DNA from: Sinorhizobium sp. BG8
GTDB lineage: Bacteria > Pseudomonadota > Alphaproteobacteria > Rhizobiales > Rhizobiaceae
Length of the DNA stretch: 64,000 bases
Assembly (NCBI RefSeq): GCF_016864555.1
Contig: NZ_CP044011.1
Coordinates: forward strand, 2,623,501-2,687,500
Reading direction: 5' to 3'
Shown: positions 25,977-35,742 of the stretch, in pieces
Numbering within the stretch: position 1 is the first letter of the stretch
Layout of the letters: every line of letters starts with the position of its first letter
Notes under the pieces: generated by a model
Databases searched by the model: none
What the model was told of the DNA's origin: nothing
What the model saw: only the letters and a program-made list of their open reading frames with translations
Position numbers and translations under genes: made by a program

Positions 25977-26798
25977 TCATATGAGGGAAACACTGATACC
26001 GCTGAGGTCGAGACCGGAGAGGGTGGTTGACCAACGCTCACCCCTAGCGACGGGCATGGCGGACGTGAGGGTGCCCGTGGTCACGATTTCGCCCGCTGCG
26101 AGCGGTGGATTGATCGTGTCCTGAGCCAGCAGGTCGTTGAGATGCTTCAGCGCTGACAGGGGCCCGCCCAGCACATCCGAAGCGTGGCCGCGCGCGACCG
26201 GCGTCCCGTTGCAATGCAGCTCTGTCTCGAACGTGCTCAGCGCTTTCAGCCAGGCTTCGGGTTGTTGGCCGATCATGTGTCGCGGGCCCATGACATACGC
26301 GCCGTGAAGTCCGAATGCTGCAATCGTATCGGCAGGGGCAAACTTCCAGCCGGGAAACAGCGATTGAACGAGCTCAAATCCGTGCGCGATCCAGTCTATG
26401 CATCCCAACAGGTCGCTCTCGCTCATCCCCGGCATGGGGGCTTTTGCGAGATGAAACAGAATTTCCGGCTCGATGCGCGGCTCTGGAAGGCCATCGATAG
26501 GGTATCCTTCCGTCAAAGCGTCGAGATCGAAGACGGTCCTGTCATACATGTAGCCCCAGATGGGGGCATAGACATTGTACTGTGGCCAGATCGTGCGGTT
26601 GGTAAAGCCTATCTTGCGCCCGACCATGCACTCGCCGCGCTGTTCGCGCAGCTCCCGCACCAACCGAGTAACCCCGTAGGCTTCGGCAAGACCGAAGTCC
26701 TGGTCGCGTGTGGAGAACGGGGATGTCTGGCGGCCCGTCCCAAGCAAGGTAACGACTTCTGTTGCGATGGAACGAAGGTTGGCGGACGGCGGCGTCAT
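25977..26798 (-). CDS. 2-keto-4-pentenoate hydratase/FAH-family protein
   Basis: A 273-aa protein of the fumarylacetoacetate hydrolase superfamily, closest to 2-keto-4-pentenoate hydratase and 4-oxalocrotonate decarboxylase (MhpD/DmpE-like). GRKIGFTNRTIW is the typical GxKIGxT motif, RIEPEILFHL carries the metal-binding Glu pair, and GAYVMGPRH and GEIVTTGTLTSAMPV follow as expected. It would add water to, or decarboxylate, a 2-hydroxypentadienoate from aromatic meta-cleavage. GAGAGGGA precedes the ATG at 26798; the frame is open upstream to 26906. No other meta-cleavage gene is nearby. Confidence 0.85.
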   Translation of the reverse strand: MTPPSANLRSIATEVVTLLGTGRQTSPFSTRDQDFGLAEAYGVTRLVRELREQRGECMVGRKIGFTNRTIWPQYNVYAPIWGYMYDRTVFDLDALTEGYPIDGLPEPRIEPEILFHLAKAPMPGMSESDLLGCIDWIAHGFELVQSLFPGWKFAPADTIAAFGLHGAYVMGPRHMIGQQPEAWLKALSTFETELHCNGTPVARGHASDVLGGPLSALKHLNDLLAQDTINPPLAAGEIVTTGTLTSAMPVARGERWSTTLSGLDLSGISVSLI

Positions 26799-26928
26799 CG
26801 AAAGTCCCTCTCTCACCGAGATCCCAGGCTGCGTGCGGCAAGGGATGATAGTCGCAGACATCGATCCTCGCCATGCGGCTGCGGCGACAGTCGGCCGAGA
26901 CGGCAAATACCTGCGCCCGTAATTCCCG

Positions 26929-27351
26929 TTATGAGCGGCCAGCTTGCCTTGCGTGGCGAGACGATTTGGATGCCACGATCAGCAGCCTGCGGAACCTCGG
27001 GCACTCCATGTGGCTCTCCGCCGGGCAATCGGCGACATGGCGAAGTGCATTGCTGAGGGCGGTCATCCTGCGGATCTGTGCGTCGAGTTCCTCGGCACGA
27101 GCATGGATGGCCGCGCGCGGAAGGTTCGGTGCGCCGCCTTTGCCGAACATTCCCTTGATCTCTTCGAGCGAGAATCCCGCGGTCTTGCCGAGCGATATCA
27201 GCGCGAGCTGGGTGAGGGCTTCGGTTCCGAACTGGCGTCTCAAGCCCCGGCGGCCGATCGACTCGATGAGGCCGATCTCCTCGTAGTAGCGCAATGTGGA
27301 TGGCGGGACTCCGCTCTGTTCGGAAAGCACCCCGATGTCGAGAATTTTCAT
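26929..27351 (-). CDS. MerR family transcriptional regulator
   Basis: A 140-aa MerR-type regulator. The N-terminal helix-turn-helix reads MKILDIGVLSEQSGVPPSTL followed by RYYEEIGLI; the C-terminus has a dimerisation coiled coil (AELDAQIRRMTALSNALRHV) and a CPAESHMECPRF segment with two Cys and one His that could bind a metal or sense redox state. It is divergent from the DHA2-type MFS gene (start 27424), its likely target, with a dyad at 27357-27376 between them. The frame is open far upstream, but ATG 27351 begins the conserved domain. Confidence 0.9.
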   Translation of the reverse strand: MKILDIGVLSEQSGVPPSTLRYYEEIGLIESIGRRGLRRQFGTEALTQLALISLGKTAGFSLEEIKGMFGKGGAPNLPRAAIHARAEELDAQIRRMTALSNALRHVADCPAESHMECPRFRRLLIVASKSSRHARQAGRS

Positions 27352-27356
27352 GCTTG

Positions 27357-27376
27357 ACCTCAAGTCGGCTTGAAGT
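27357..27376. promoter_or_regulatory. candidate MerR operator
   Basis: ACCTCAAG-TCGG-CTTGAAGT is a dyad with 7 of 8 positions paired, beginning 6 bp upstream of the merR-type ATG and 48 bp before the MFS ATG. CTCAAG/CTTGAG-type dyads are typical of MerR-family sites. Confidence 0.45.
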
Positions 27377-27423
27377 GGCACCGTAACCGTCACCCGAGAT
27401 CCAGACAAGAGGAGACGATATTC

Positions 27424-28824
27424 ATGGTCATGCGAAGGACCACCCAGCCATTGATCGCGCTTGCGGGGGCGACACTCACCGCATCGCTCGCTGTCAGCAT
27501 CGCCACCGTCACGCTTCCAGCCTTGTCGCGTGAATTCGCAGCGCCGATCGCCAGCATCCAGTGGGTCATACTCGCCTATCTCGTTTCGACGACCGTGACG
27601 ATCGTGCTGGCCGGGCATCTCGGCGATCAGTTCGGAAACAGGCGTGTGCTGATCATCGGGACGGCGATATTTGCTCTCGCGTCCGCGGTCTGCGTCGGCG
27701 CGCCGACACTTGGGGTACTGGTTGCAGGCCGGGCGATCCAGGGTCTCGGCGGGGCGGTCCTCCTGTCGCTACCCCTGTCGGTCATCAGGCAAGTGGCATC
27801 GAAGGAACGGACGGGCTCGGCGCTGGGCCTACTCGCAACCATGTCGGCGATCGGAACCGCACTTGGCCCTTCGGTCGGCGGGATCCTGATCTCGCAATTC
27901 GGCTGGCGCGCCGCGTTTGGAGGGCTGACGGTGCTCAGTGTCCTCGTTCTCGGCCTGAGCATCCAGTTCATCCCGGAAATGCCTGCGGGCAGGCGCGACC
28001 GGGGCATGCGGGCCGATTGGCTTGGCGCCGGGTTACTGGCCGTCACGCTTATACTCTATGCGCTGGCCACGACCGGCGGCCACAGTGTTCCCAGTTGGAT
28101 TGCTGTGTTGCTGCTCCCGTCGACCGCTCTGGCGTTTGTCGCGTTCATGATCGCAGAGTTGCGCGCAGACGCGCCACTTGTCCCTTTCTCGATCTTGCGC
28201 AACCGGCCAACCGCAATGGCCTTGTCCGCCAATCTCCTCGTTTCCACTTCGATGATGTCGACCCTGGTGGTAGGGCCGTATTTCCTGTCGTTCGCGTTGG
28301 GCCTGAACGATGTAAGCGTCGGTCTGGTCATGGCAATTGGCCCCATGACGGCGGCACTCACGGGTGTCTTGGCCGGACGTGCGACGGATCGCTTTGGTGC
28401 GCAGCCCGTGGTCACGGTGGGACTGATCGAAATCGTCCTGGGTCTTGTCTGCCTTGCGCTCCTCCCGAGATACCTTGGCGTCGTCGGCTACATCGCCGCG
28501 CTGGTGGTTCTTACTCCTGGTTTTCAGCTTTTCATCGCGGCCAACAGCACCACGGTCCTGCTGACGGCCCCCGCAAACCAGCGGGGCCTCCTCTCCGGAC
28601 TGATCGGACTATCCCGAAACCTGGGCTTCATGACGGGGGCCTCGGTGATGACGGCCCTGTTCGCGGCAACGGTCGGTTCGGATGAGATCACCAGGAGTTC
28701 GGCCGGCGCTGTTTCCGAAGCTTTCACGACAACATTTCTCGCCGCGGCAGCCGCGACCTTGCTTGCCGCGACGCTTGCACTGGTCGGCCAGGCGGCAGCG
28801 GTCAAATCCGAGGATGGCGCGTGA
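27424..28824 (+). CDS. MFS transporter, DHA2-like (14-TM) drug efflux
   Basis: A 466-aa permease of the major facilitator superfamily. GHLGDQFGNRRVLIIGTAIFALAS is the loop 2-3 motif A, GRAIQGLGGAVLLSLPLSVIR follows in helix 4, and ALGPSVGGILISQFGWRAAF is motif C of proton antiporters. Length and the number of hydrophobic segments fit the 14-helix DHA2 group. It is divergent from a MerR regulator and probably induced through it by a toxic compound. ATG 27424 is preceded by AGAGGAGACG; ATG 27430 is also possible. Confidence 0.9.
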   Translation: MVMRRTTQPLIALAGATLTASLAVSIATVTLPALSREFAAPIASIQWVILAYLVSTTVTIVLAGHLGDQFGNRRVLIIGTAIFALASAVCVGAPTLGVLVAGRAIQGLGGAVLLSLPLSVIRQVASKERTGSALGLLATMSAIGTALGPSVGGILISQFGWRAAFGGLTVLSVLVLGLSIQFIPEMPAGRRDRGMRADWLGAGLLAVTLILYALATTGGHSVPSWIAVLLLPSTALAFVAFMIAELRADAPLVPFSILRNRPTAMALSANLLVSTSMMSTLVVGPYFLSFALGLNDVSVGLVMAIGPMTAALTGVLAGRATDRFGAQPVVTVGLIEIVLGLVCLALLPRYLGVVGYIAALVVLTPGFQLFIAANSTTVLLTAPANQRGLLSGLIGLSRNLGFMTGASVMTALFAATVGSDEITRSSAGAVSEAFTTTFLAAAAATLLAATLALVGQAAAVKSEDGA

Positions 28825-28930
28825 GGGTCACCAAACTCGTCCAAAACAGCGTTGCCGATCGCTTTGGGCACTCTGCGGGAGAGATTCCAGGAGGCTGTCG
28901 GGCGAGACGCCGCCAGCGACGACCATTTCG

Positions 28931-30904
28931 TCACGAAAGGGCAGGGTGCTCGCGCGCGCTTCTGAGTTCGAAGACTTCGACACTCTCGGCGCGGCCCTTC
29001 AGCTTCACCGGACCGATGGGCCGAAACTCGAAGAGGGCAGCGGCAGCCTTCTCCACTGTCGCACTGGCCAGGACCGACGTGCCATACTCCTTGTTCAAGC
29101 CCTCGAGCCGCGACGCCACGTTGATCGTATCGCCCATGGCTGTGTACTGCTGGCGCGACACTGCGCCGAAGCTGCCCACGACCGCAGGTCCGCTATGGAG
29201 TCCGAACCGCGTGAAGAGCTCGGGACGACCGTTCTTGCAATTGCTGGCATTGAGTTCGCCGATGGCCGCTTTCATGGCCAGCGCGCAGCGGCAGCCGTTT
29301 GCGACGTGGTCGCTGTCGGGGATCGGGGCGTTCCACATGACGAACAGGGAGTCCCCGAGATACTGGACGACGGTGCCGCCGTGGCGTTCGGCAATCACGT
29401 TCAGCAACTCGAAATAGGACGACAGGATTTCGACGACCTCTTCGGGGGGATGCACTTCGGCAATGGTGGTGAAGTCGCGGATATCCGTGAACAGGACCGT
29501 GACCTCCTGGCGTGCCGCATTTGTCGAGATGTCCGTTGGACTGACGATCCGGCGGACCACCTCGCGGGGAACATAGAGGGCAAACTGGGCAATCGCGCGT
29601 CGCGAGGCCGTGAGGGCGCTTGCCAGGGTGTTTATCTCGGTGATCCAGGAGTGCGTTGTTCCTTTGCCCGCGAAGTCGAGGTCACCGATCTTCCGGGCTT
29701 CGTCGGCAAGTTGATAGAGGGAGGCGCTGATCAGGCGCGAGAGAAGAATCGAAGCGCCGATGCCCACGACGACGAAGCCTGCGGCCATCAGGAGGTTGCG
29801 CACCAACTGTCGGTTTGCCTGCTCCAGAAGGTCGTCAAGCGGCACAACGACGGCGACCGAACTTCCCTTGAAGAGGTTCGAGAACGTGACGGGCGAGATT
29901 TGGACAAGATAGCTTTCCCCGTCGAGCTCGAACCGGGCCATGCCATCCTTTCCGTCGAGCATGTCCTTGCGAAGCCGGGTGACCGTTTCGATCGTCCTGT
30001 CCGTCTCCTTTGCTGCGCCCTGATCCGGTCCTCCACGTTGCGACCAGGTGCCAAGTATCATGCTCATCATGGCCGGGTCGGAATGCGCCACGAGCCTGTT
30101 CTGGTCATCCAGGATGAAGCTGCGGGCACGCGGCGATATATCGCGCGAATAGAGCAGGCGGCTGATGGTTTCGAGGTGGATGTTGACCCCGATCACGGTT
30201 TGGGCGTCGTCCCTCATCGGAACCGCGACGGTGAGCGTCGGCACCCTCAGCGTGCCGCTGACAAAGGGCCCCACGGATGTGGGTGCGCCGGATCTGACCA
30301 CCGCGCGGTACCATGGGCGATCCCTTGCATCGAACGTCCTCTCCCCGAAGGGCCGTTCCTCGATCAGCCTGCCGGCCGCGTCCACAAACCGCAGCGCTGC
30401 TATACTCCCGCCTTCCGCTGATTGCGGCGTGACGATCCGCACCGCAAAGGCGGTGCCTTCCGGCGCCCGGAGCGCGGAGCGGACATGCGGGTCCGCCGTA
30501 TTGATCGCCTGAATGAACGAGCCGTCCGGATAGCCACCGAGGACGCTTGTCGCATTCGTGACGTTGCGAAGGACCTCGAGAAAGAACGCCTGCTTCTCCT
30601 GAAGTTGCAGGGGCGGACGGGTGATCAGCTGGGGCAGGGTGGAGGCGACGGCGACGGCCTCGTATCCCCCTTCGAGTGCATATCGATAGCCCTCGACCAG
30701 ACGCAGGCTCATCTGCCGCATCTGCTTCTCGCCCGCCAGAATGGCTGCCTGACGCCCCTGATTGAAGGCCATCCAGATCAGTGGCGTTGAGATACACAGA
30801 AGCAGCGTCGCGACGAGAACGCTGAGATGCAGTCTGAGAGGTTTCGACCAGTGCACTTCGATATCCAATTGGGCCCAGGCGTTTCCGAATTCCACAACCG
30901 TCAA
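28931..30904 (-). CDS. dCache sensor - HAMP - class III nucleotide cyclase
   Basis: A 657-aa membrane receptor cyclase. Membrane segments lie at about 24-47 and 371-391; between them is a periplasmic dCache-like sensor (DRPWYRAVVRSG at 195-205, PTLTVAVPMRD, GVNIHLETISRLL). A HAMP-like linker (about 391-445) leads to the cyclase domain with metal-binding Asp474 (VLFTDIRDFT) and Asp518 (LGDSLFVMW) and the catalytic Asn595/Arg599 (GDTINVASRLEG). It should make cAMP (or cGMP) when a small ligand is sensed outside. It converges with the MFS gene and is not in an obvious operon. Confidence 0.92.
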   Translation of the reverse strand: MTVVEFGNAWAQLDIEVHWSKPLRLHLSVLVATLLLCISTPLIWMAFNQGRQAAILAGEKQMRQMSLRLVEGYRYALEGGYEAVAVASTLPQLITRPPLQLQEKQAFFLEVLRNVTNATSVLGGYPDGSFIQAINTADPHVRSALRAPEGTAFAVRIVTPQSAEGGSIAALRFVDAAGRLIEERPFGERTFDARDRPWYRAVVRSGAPTSVGPFVSGTLRVPTLTVAVPMRDDAQTVIGVNIHLETISRLLYSRDISPRARSFILDDQNRLVAHSDPAMMSMILGTWSQRGGPDQGAAKETDRTIETVTRLRKDMLDGKDGMARFELDGESYLVQISPVTFSNLFKGSSVAVVVPLDDLLEQANRQLVRNLLMAAGFVVVGIGASILLSRLISASLYQLADEARKIGDLDFAGKGTTHSWITEINTLASALTASRRAIAQFALYVPREVVRRIVSPTDISTNAARQEVTVLFTDIRDFTTIAEVHPPEEVVEILSSYFELLNVIAERHGGTVVQYLGDSLFVMWNAPIPDSDHVANGCRCALAMKAAIGELNASNCKNGRPELFTRFGLHSGPAVVGSFGAVSRQQYTAMGDTINVASRLEGLNKEYGTSVLASATVEKAAAALFEFRPIGPVKLKGRAESVEVFELRSAREHPALS

Positions 30905-31274
30905 TCGTTTCGCCGTGCGCGACCACCATCAAAGGCGCGATTGCAGGGCGCATCATTCGACAGGCCGAACGCTATCGCAAGCTGCAATCCATTGAAACGG
31001 ATCGACGGCGGGGCGCCGGTTCATGAGGCGAGGCGTTCGATGCCTGCTATTGGCCCTATGCAGCTATGGCGTAGTGTTCAACGTCTGTTTCTTCTGATCT
31101 TCTTTGGGCACCTCTCAGTACCCTGAGATGTCACCAGTTCCATATTTGTCCAGTCAAACTGTCCGCTGGGATAGATTTCACCAGACGCGAAGCTGTGGCA
31201 CTGACCGTTCCTTGCGGCATTTAGTGAGTTAATCATGGTCGCGTGTATTCCGATGCGGAAAGATAGTGCTCGCA
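30905..31274. other. divergent intergenic region
   Basis: About 370 bp between the sensor-cyclase and the lipoprotein hydrolase. The only structure seen is a short perfect stem TCTCAG-TACC-CTGAGA at 31113-31128. No gene was recognised. Confidence 0.4.
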
Positions 31275-32429
31275 ATGACGAAGTGCGTCACATTCAGTCC
31301 TCGAGCAGGGGCGATCGACAATATTGGGGTCAGGCCAGCCTGTCTGGCTCGATGGATCCAGGTCCTCGTCTCAGTGCTGGTCTTTACGCTCGCCGCTTGC
31401 GCTTCACGACCTGGGCCGGGGATCCTGGAATCGTCTGGAGCGAAACGTGGCGACAGAAACGTCACCATCCTCGTTGCAACAATGCGAGCGCCGGAGCCTG
31501 GATCCACATTTTCGTTCAACAGCGGTCAATCGCAGACGCTTCGCTTCGCACGGCACATCATCTCGATTCCACCAGCGCACCAACCTGATGTGATCGAGTG
31601 GCCAGGCAACCCACCTGATCCTGCCACGGATTTCGTCACGATTGAATCGGTGGGCATTTCGGAAGGCGAATTCAGATCGAGCGTCGCCGGTGCAAGGGGC
31701 AACGGACGGCCCCTCAGGCTTTTCGTTCACGGATACAACAACAACTACCAGGAGTCCGTCTATCGCCTTGCCCAGATCGCCGAGGATGCTCGCGACAACC
31801 GGGGCGCAGTACTCTTCGCCTGGCCATCCAAGGCCAGCGCGCTTGGCTATGGTGCGGACAGGGCGGCGGCGGCGGCATCGAAGGACGGCCTTGCGAAGAC
31901 CATCGAAATTCTGACCGAGCCTCCGGACGCGCAGGTCGCATTGCTTGCACATAGCATGGGAGGGTGGCTCACGATGGAAACACTGGCGAAAATGAGCCGC
32001 GAGCGCCGTGGCGCGGCCTTCGAACGCTTCTCGAATGTCGCCCTTGCTGCTCCGGATATCGATGTCGCCGAAATGGTTGGTCAACTCGAAACGATCGGTC
32101 GGCTTCCCCGTCCACTTACGCTGCTGGTGTCGCGTGATGACAAAGCTTTGGGCCTGTCTCGGATTATCAGCGGTGGCCGGCGTGTCGGCGCCGACGATGT
32201 CCACGATCCGTGGGTCCAAGCTGCGGCAAGGCGATACGGTGTAAGAGTTGTGGACATCTCGGGGCTGAGGACGGCTGACGACTTCCGGCATGGACGCTTC
32301 ACCGCGATGGTGGCGCTCTATTCGAAATTTCAGAGGCAGATCGAAGATCCGCTGGCGAAGCACTATGCGGGACCCGGTGTCTTTGTGTTCAATACCGTGA
32401 CTTCGACACTGGAGCCCATAGAGCGGTGA
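31275..32429 (+). CDS. alpha/beta hydrolase lipoprotein (DUF900 family)
   Basis: A 384-aa predicted lipoprotein: a hydrophobic segment ends in the lipobox LAAC (FTLAACASRP), then the DUF900 alpha/beta-hydrolase domain with RPLRLFVHGYNNNYQESVYRLAQIA and the nucleophile elbow LLAHSMGGWL. The catalytic Asp/His are probably in the SRDDKAL and DDFRHGRF regions. It is anchored to a membrane facing the periplasm; the substrate (ester, lipid or peptide) is unknown. The N-region before the hydrophobic part is long (about 25 residues from ATG 31275), so a later start is possible but none with a good site was seen. Confidence 0.82.
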   Translation: MTKCVTFSPRAGAIDNIGVRPACLARWIQVLVSVLVFTLAACASRPGPGILESSGAKRGDRNVTILVATMRAPEPGSTFSFNSGQSQTLRFARHIISIPPAHQPDVIEWPGNPPDPATDFVTIESVGISEGEFRSSVAGARGNGRPLRLFVHGYNNNYQESVYRLAQIAEDARDNRGAVLFAWPSKASALGYGADRAAAAASKDGLAKTIEILTEPPDAQVALLAHSMGGWLTMETLAKMSRERRGAAFERFSNVALAAPDIDVAEMVGQLETIGRLPRPLTLLVSRDDKALGLSRIISGGRRVGADDVHDPWVQAAARRYGVRVVDISGLRTADDFRHGRFTAMVALYSKFQRQIEDPLAKHYAGPGVFVFNTVTSTLEPIER

Positions 32430-32627
32430 GGGCCGGGCCGTCCGGTACTTCACGCATGTCGCAGGCAGACCGGACCGGGCCAATATGTTGGTTCGATCAA
32501 CAAGAGGGCAGGGCTTCCGTTCCGTCTCCAAGGTGGAACCATGGGGCGGCCTGCCCAACACTTGAGAACATGTGCTATATCAAGTCCAGGGAGGCCGTAG
32601 GCCCTTCGTGTTCGGCGGGAGCAGCCG

Positions 32628-35438
32628 ATGATGTCCGTATGGTCTCAACGTCCTCTGTTATCGCACCTCGGGCTGTTTTTTGCAGCGTATGTCCTGGGCT
32701 GTGCATTCGCTGACGCGCTTGCAATCGTTCCTGGAATAACGGTTTCCATCTGGCCGCCGGCGGGGGTATTCGTCGCGACCTTGATCCTCACCTCGCCCCA
32801 CACCTGGCCGTGGTGGGTGCTGTCCGGCTGTTTTGCCGAGATGTTCGCGCAACTCATATGGTTCCACAGCCCATTGATTGTGGGTCTCCTCATTTACGCT
32901 GGCAACGCACTCTGTGCCGCGACCGGCGCGACGCTCGTGAAGCTGGCCTGCAGCCGACCGCTGCGGATGGAAACCTTGCGGGAGGTTCTCGCATTCGTTG
33001 GACTTGGTGCGGGCGTTGCACCACTCGCCAGCGCGACGGTGGGAAGTGCCGCTCTTGCCTGGTTTGGTGTCGAAGGCCAAACGTTCACGGAAGTATGGCC
33101 GCTATTCTGGATAGGAGACGCCACCGGCATCCTGCTCGTGGGGCCATTGTCGTTGATGGTGATCCAGCACTGGCCCAGCAGGACCAAGCTCTCTGCGGCA
33201 AAGCGGATGGAGGCCGGCCTTCTGGGGCTGGTCTTCTTCGCTGTTGCCGCGCTTTCCTTGAGCACAGACTATCTGGCTTCCGCCTATATCATCATGCCGC
33301 CGCTTCTCTGGGCGGCCGTGCGCTTCGAGTTCAAGGGCGTGGCCGTCGCCCTGACTCTCCTCGCCCTGATCACGATGGCGCTCACCATCTCCGGCGGCAG
33401 CCACTTTGTGGGAGATCCCGAGACCCAGCGGGAAAAGCAGGTCATGTTGCAGCTCTTTCTGGCGATATCGGCCTTTTCGTCCCTCATTGTGGCCGCCCTA
33501 TCCCGGCAGAACCAGCAGGCATTGCTTTCCTTGGGCGAGCGGGAGCGGGAACTCTCACAACTGGTGGACATGGTCCCGGTCCACATCAGGCGCATGACGG
33601 CCGAAGGGGAGCCGATCTTTTTCAACAAGCGCCTGCTGGACTTTTTCGGCCTGGATAACCTGAACGATCTGGACAAGCAGGGGACGAGCCGGCTCGCCAC
33701 AACCATCCATACGCTTGTTCACCCCGACGACGCAGGCGGATTGCTTGCGACCGCCCGCCATTCCTTTGCAACCGGCGAGCCCTTCGCCTTGAAATACCGC
33801 ATGCTCCGCGCAGATGGCGTGTACCGATGGGTCGATGGCCGTGGGGAGCCGCTCAGGGATCAAGGCGGCGCGATTGTGCAATGGTACGTCATATCCATCG
33901 ACATCGATGACGAGATGCGTGCGCAGGAAGCGCTGCGGCGCAGCGAGCGCCAGCTTCAGCAGATGATCGACGCCGTGCCGACGCTCATCTGGTGCATGAC
34001 ACCAGAAGGAATACCCTGCTATCTCAACAAGCGAGCGCTGGACGTCACAGGCCTCACCCTCAAGGACATGGTTTCTCCCGACGGAGCTCGTTTGCTGGCC
34101 GTCATTCATCCAGATGAGCGTGAAGCCGTGGAACGGGTATTCGCGCAAGCAGTCGCGACGGGAACGCCGATTGTCACACGGTATCGCCAGCACCGGGCCA
34201 GCGGACCTCATCGCTGGGTTGAAAGCCGCGCCGAGCCATTGCGCGACGATACTGGCGCAATCATCCAATGGTACGGGGTGAGCGTCGACATTGACGACCT
34301 GGTGAACGCGCAGGATGCGCTGCGCAACCGGGAGCGGGAACTCTCACAGCTTGTCGATATGGTTCCCAGCCTGCTCTGGCGTCTGTCGCCAAATGGCGAA
34401 CCGACCTTCTTCAGCAAGCGGCTGATCGAGTTCTGCGGCCAGGACGTCGGTGACTTCGACAAGTCGGGCACTGATCGGCTGGCGGCAGCGATGGCGACCT
34501 TGTTCCATCCGGACGACATCGTCCGGCTGGAGGAGACGCTCAAACGCTCCCTTGTAACAGGCGAGGGCTTTGCCCTCAACTATCGCATGCGCCGGGTGGA
34601 CGGCGTCTATCGTTGGATGTTCGGCCGCGCCGAGCCTCTCAGGGATGATGGCGGACGCATCGTCCAGTGGTTCGGCCTCTCGCACGACATCGATGACCAG
34701 GTCCGTGTCGAGGAAGAACTGCATCTGGCGCGAGAGAGCCTTACAAGGGCAAGCCAGGCCGCGAGCCTTGCCGAGTTGTCCGCCGCCATTGCTCACGAGG
34801 TGAACCAACCTCTGGCAGCGATCGTCGCCAACTCCAGCGCATGCCAGGGCTGGCTCGCGGCGACGCCTCCCAATCTTGAGCGGGCCCAGAAAACGGTGGA
34901 ACGCATTATCGACAATGCGAATTCCGCAAGCGACGTCGTGAGCCACATCCGTGCCCTGTTCAAGCCCTCTGTGGAGACGAGGACAAGCACGACGATAGAG
35001 AGTGTCATCGGCGGTGCGCGCAACCTCATGGCTGAGGAGGCAGCACGGCGACGCATCCGCATGAAGATTGAAGTGGAAAGCAATCTTCCGGCGATCTCGC
35101 TCGATCGCGTCCAGGTTCAGCAGGTTCTCGTCAATCTCATTCGCAATGGCATGGATGCAATGGACTCGGTCGCCGATGACAGGGTCCTGGGAGTGCGCGC
35201 GCACCGCCCGGGGGATGCCATCCAAATCGATGTCAGTGATCGTGGCGGAGGGGTCGAATCTTCGGAGAAGATCTTCGAGCCGTTCTTCACCACAAAGGAT
35301 CGTGGCATGGGGATGGGGCTCGCAATCTGCCGGTCGATCGTCGAGTCTCATGGCGGTCGGTTGTGGGTTGAGAACAATGAGCTGCAGGGGGCAACGTTCA
35401 TATTCACGCTGCCTATCGAAGCAGACACGGGTTCCTGA
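32628..35438 (+). CDS. hybrid-free sensor histidine kinase: MASE1 - three PAS - HisKA - HATPase
   Basis: A 936-aa kinase. Residues about 10-290 are a MASE1 multi-helix membrane sensor (VSIWPPAGVFVATLIL, FWIGDATGILLVGPL). Three PAS/PAC units follow (about 305-430, 435-560, 565-690), two of them starting with nearly the same SQLVDMVP sequence, so they arose by duplication. The phospho-acceptor is His723 in AIAHEVNQPLAAIVAN, and the ATPase has N-box NLIRNGMDAM and G-boxes DRGGGV and MGMGLAI. It belongs to the rhizobial FixL/TodS-like kinases that pair with FixJ-type regulators. No response regulator is adjacent; the three at 51-53 kb are candidates. Confidence 0.93.
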   Translation: MMSVWSQRPLLSHLGLFFAAYVLGCAFADALAIVPGITVSIWPPAGVFVATLILTSPHTWPWWVLSGCFAEMFAQLIWFHSPLIVGLLIYAGNALCAATGATLVKLACSRPLRMETLREVLAFVGLGAGVAPLASATVGSAALAWFGVEGQTFTEVWPLFWIGDATGILLVGPLSLMVIQHWPSRTKLSAAKRMEAGLLGLVFFAVAALSLSTDYLASAYIIMPPLLWAAVRFEFKGVAVALTLLALITMALTISGGSHFVGDPETQREKQVMLQLFLAISAFSSLIVAALSRQNQQALLSLGERERELSQLVDMVPVHIRRMTAEGEPIFFNKRLLDFFGLDNLNDLDKQGTSRLATTIHTLVHPDDAGGLLATARHSFATGEPFALKYRMLRADGVYRWVDGRGEPLRDQGGAIVQWYVISIDIDDEMRAQEALRRSERQLQQMIDAVPTLIWCMTPEGIPCYLNKRALDVTGLTLKDMVSPDGARLLAVIHPDEREAVERVFAQAVATGTPIVTRYRQHRASGPHRWVESRAEPLRDDTGAIIQWYGVSVDIDDLVNAQDALRNRERELSQLVDMVPSLLWRLSPNGEPTFFSKRLIEFCGQDVGDFDKSGTDRLAAAMATLFHPDDIVRLEETLKRSLVTGEGFALNYRMRRVDGVYRWMFGRAEPLRDDGGRIVQWFGLSHDIDDQVRVEEELHLARESLTRASQAASLAELSAAIAHEVNQPLAAIVANSSACQGWLAATPPNLERAQKTVERIIDNANSASDVVSHIRALFKPSVETRTSTTIESVIGGARNLMAEEAARRRIRMKIEVESNLPAISLDRVQVQQVLVNLIRNGMDAMDSVADDRVLGVRAHRPGDAIQIDVSDRGGGVESSEKIFEPFFTTKDRGMGMGLAICRSIVESHGGRLWVENNELQGATFIFTLPIEADTGS

Positions 35439-35574
35439 AGTCCGCTGACCGAGATCTCACATGTGCGCAGCGCAGTGGCGGTTGTCGTGGAATGCCCGGT
35501 GCCCCGTGGCCTCGGCGCCAACGCGGGAAAGTGCCGACAGAATGGTCGGAAATGCCTTCGAGCTTCCCGGGAAT

Positions 35575-35596
35575 AGGGACGGCAGTTGCCGTCCCT
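35575..35596. terminator. stem-loop 1, possible terminator of the histidine kinase gene
   Basis: AGGGACGGCA and TGCCGTCCCT are perfect 10-bp arms with only GT between them (hairpin loop of about 6 in practice). A TTTT follows at 35603-35606. It lies 137 bp after the kinase stop codon. Confidence 0.5.
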
Positions 35597-35614
35597 CGGT
35601 GATTTTCCGGAGTG

Positions 35615-35654
35615 CCTCCCTGGCTTCGGCCGCCGCTCGGCTTGCCAGGGGAGG
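35615..35654. repeat. stem-loop 2 in the convergent intergenic region
   Basis: CCTCCCTGGC (35615-35624) pairs with GCCAGGGGAGG (35644-35654) with one bulged G. The loop is GC-rich. Confidence 0.45.
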
Positions 35655-35666
35655 AGGTGGGACCTT

Positions 35667-35707
35667 CCGTCGCGAGAAAATACGGCGACGGCTAGCTCTG
35701 CCGTCGC
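35667..35707. repeat. alternative stem-loops sharing one arm
   Basis: CCGTCGC (35667-35673), GCGACGG (35685-35691) and CCGTCGC (35701-35707) are such that the middle arm can pair with either outer arm. The downstream pairing extends to GCGACGGC/GCCGTCGC. The geometry resembles an attenuator, but no leader peptide or downstream plus-strand gene is seen; the next gene is on the minus strand and converges. Confidence 0.45.
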
Positions 35708-35742
35708 ACGCGGTGGCTCCATCCGCTTGATCAAGTCAGCAG

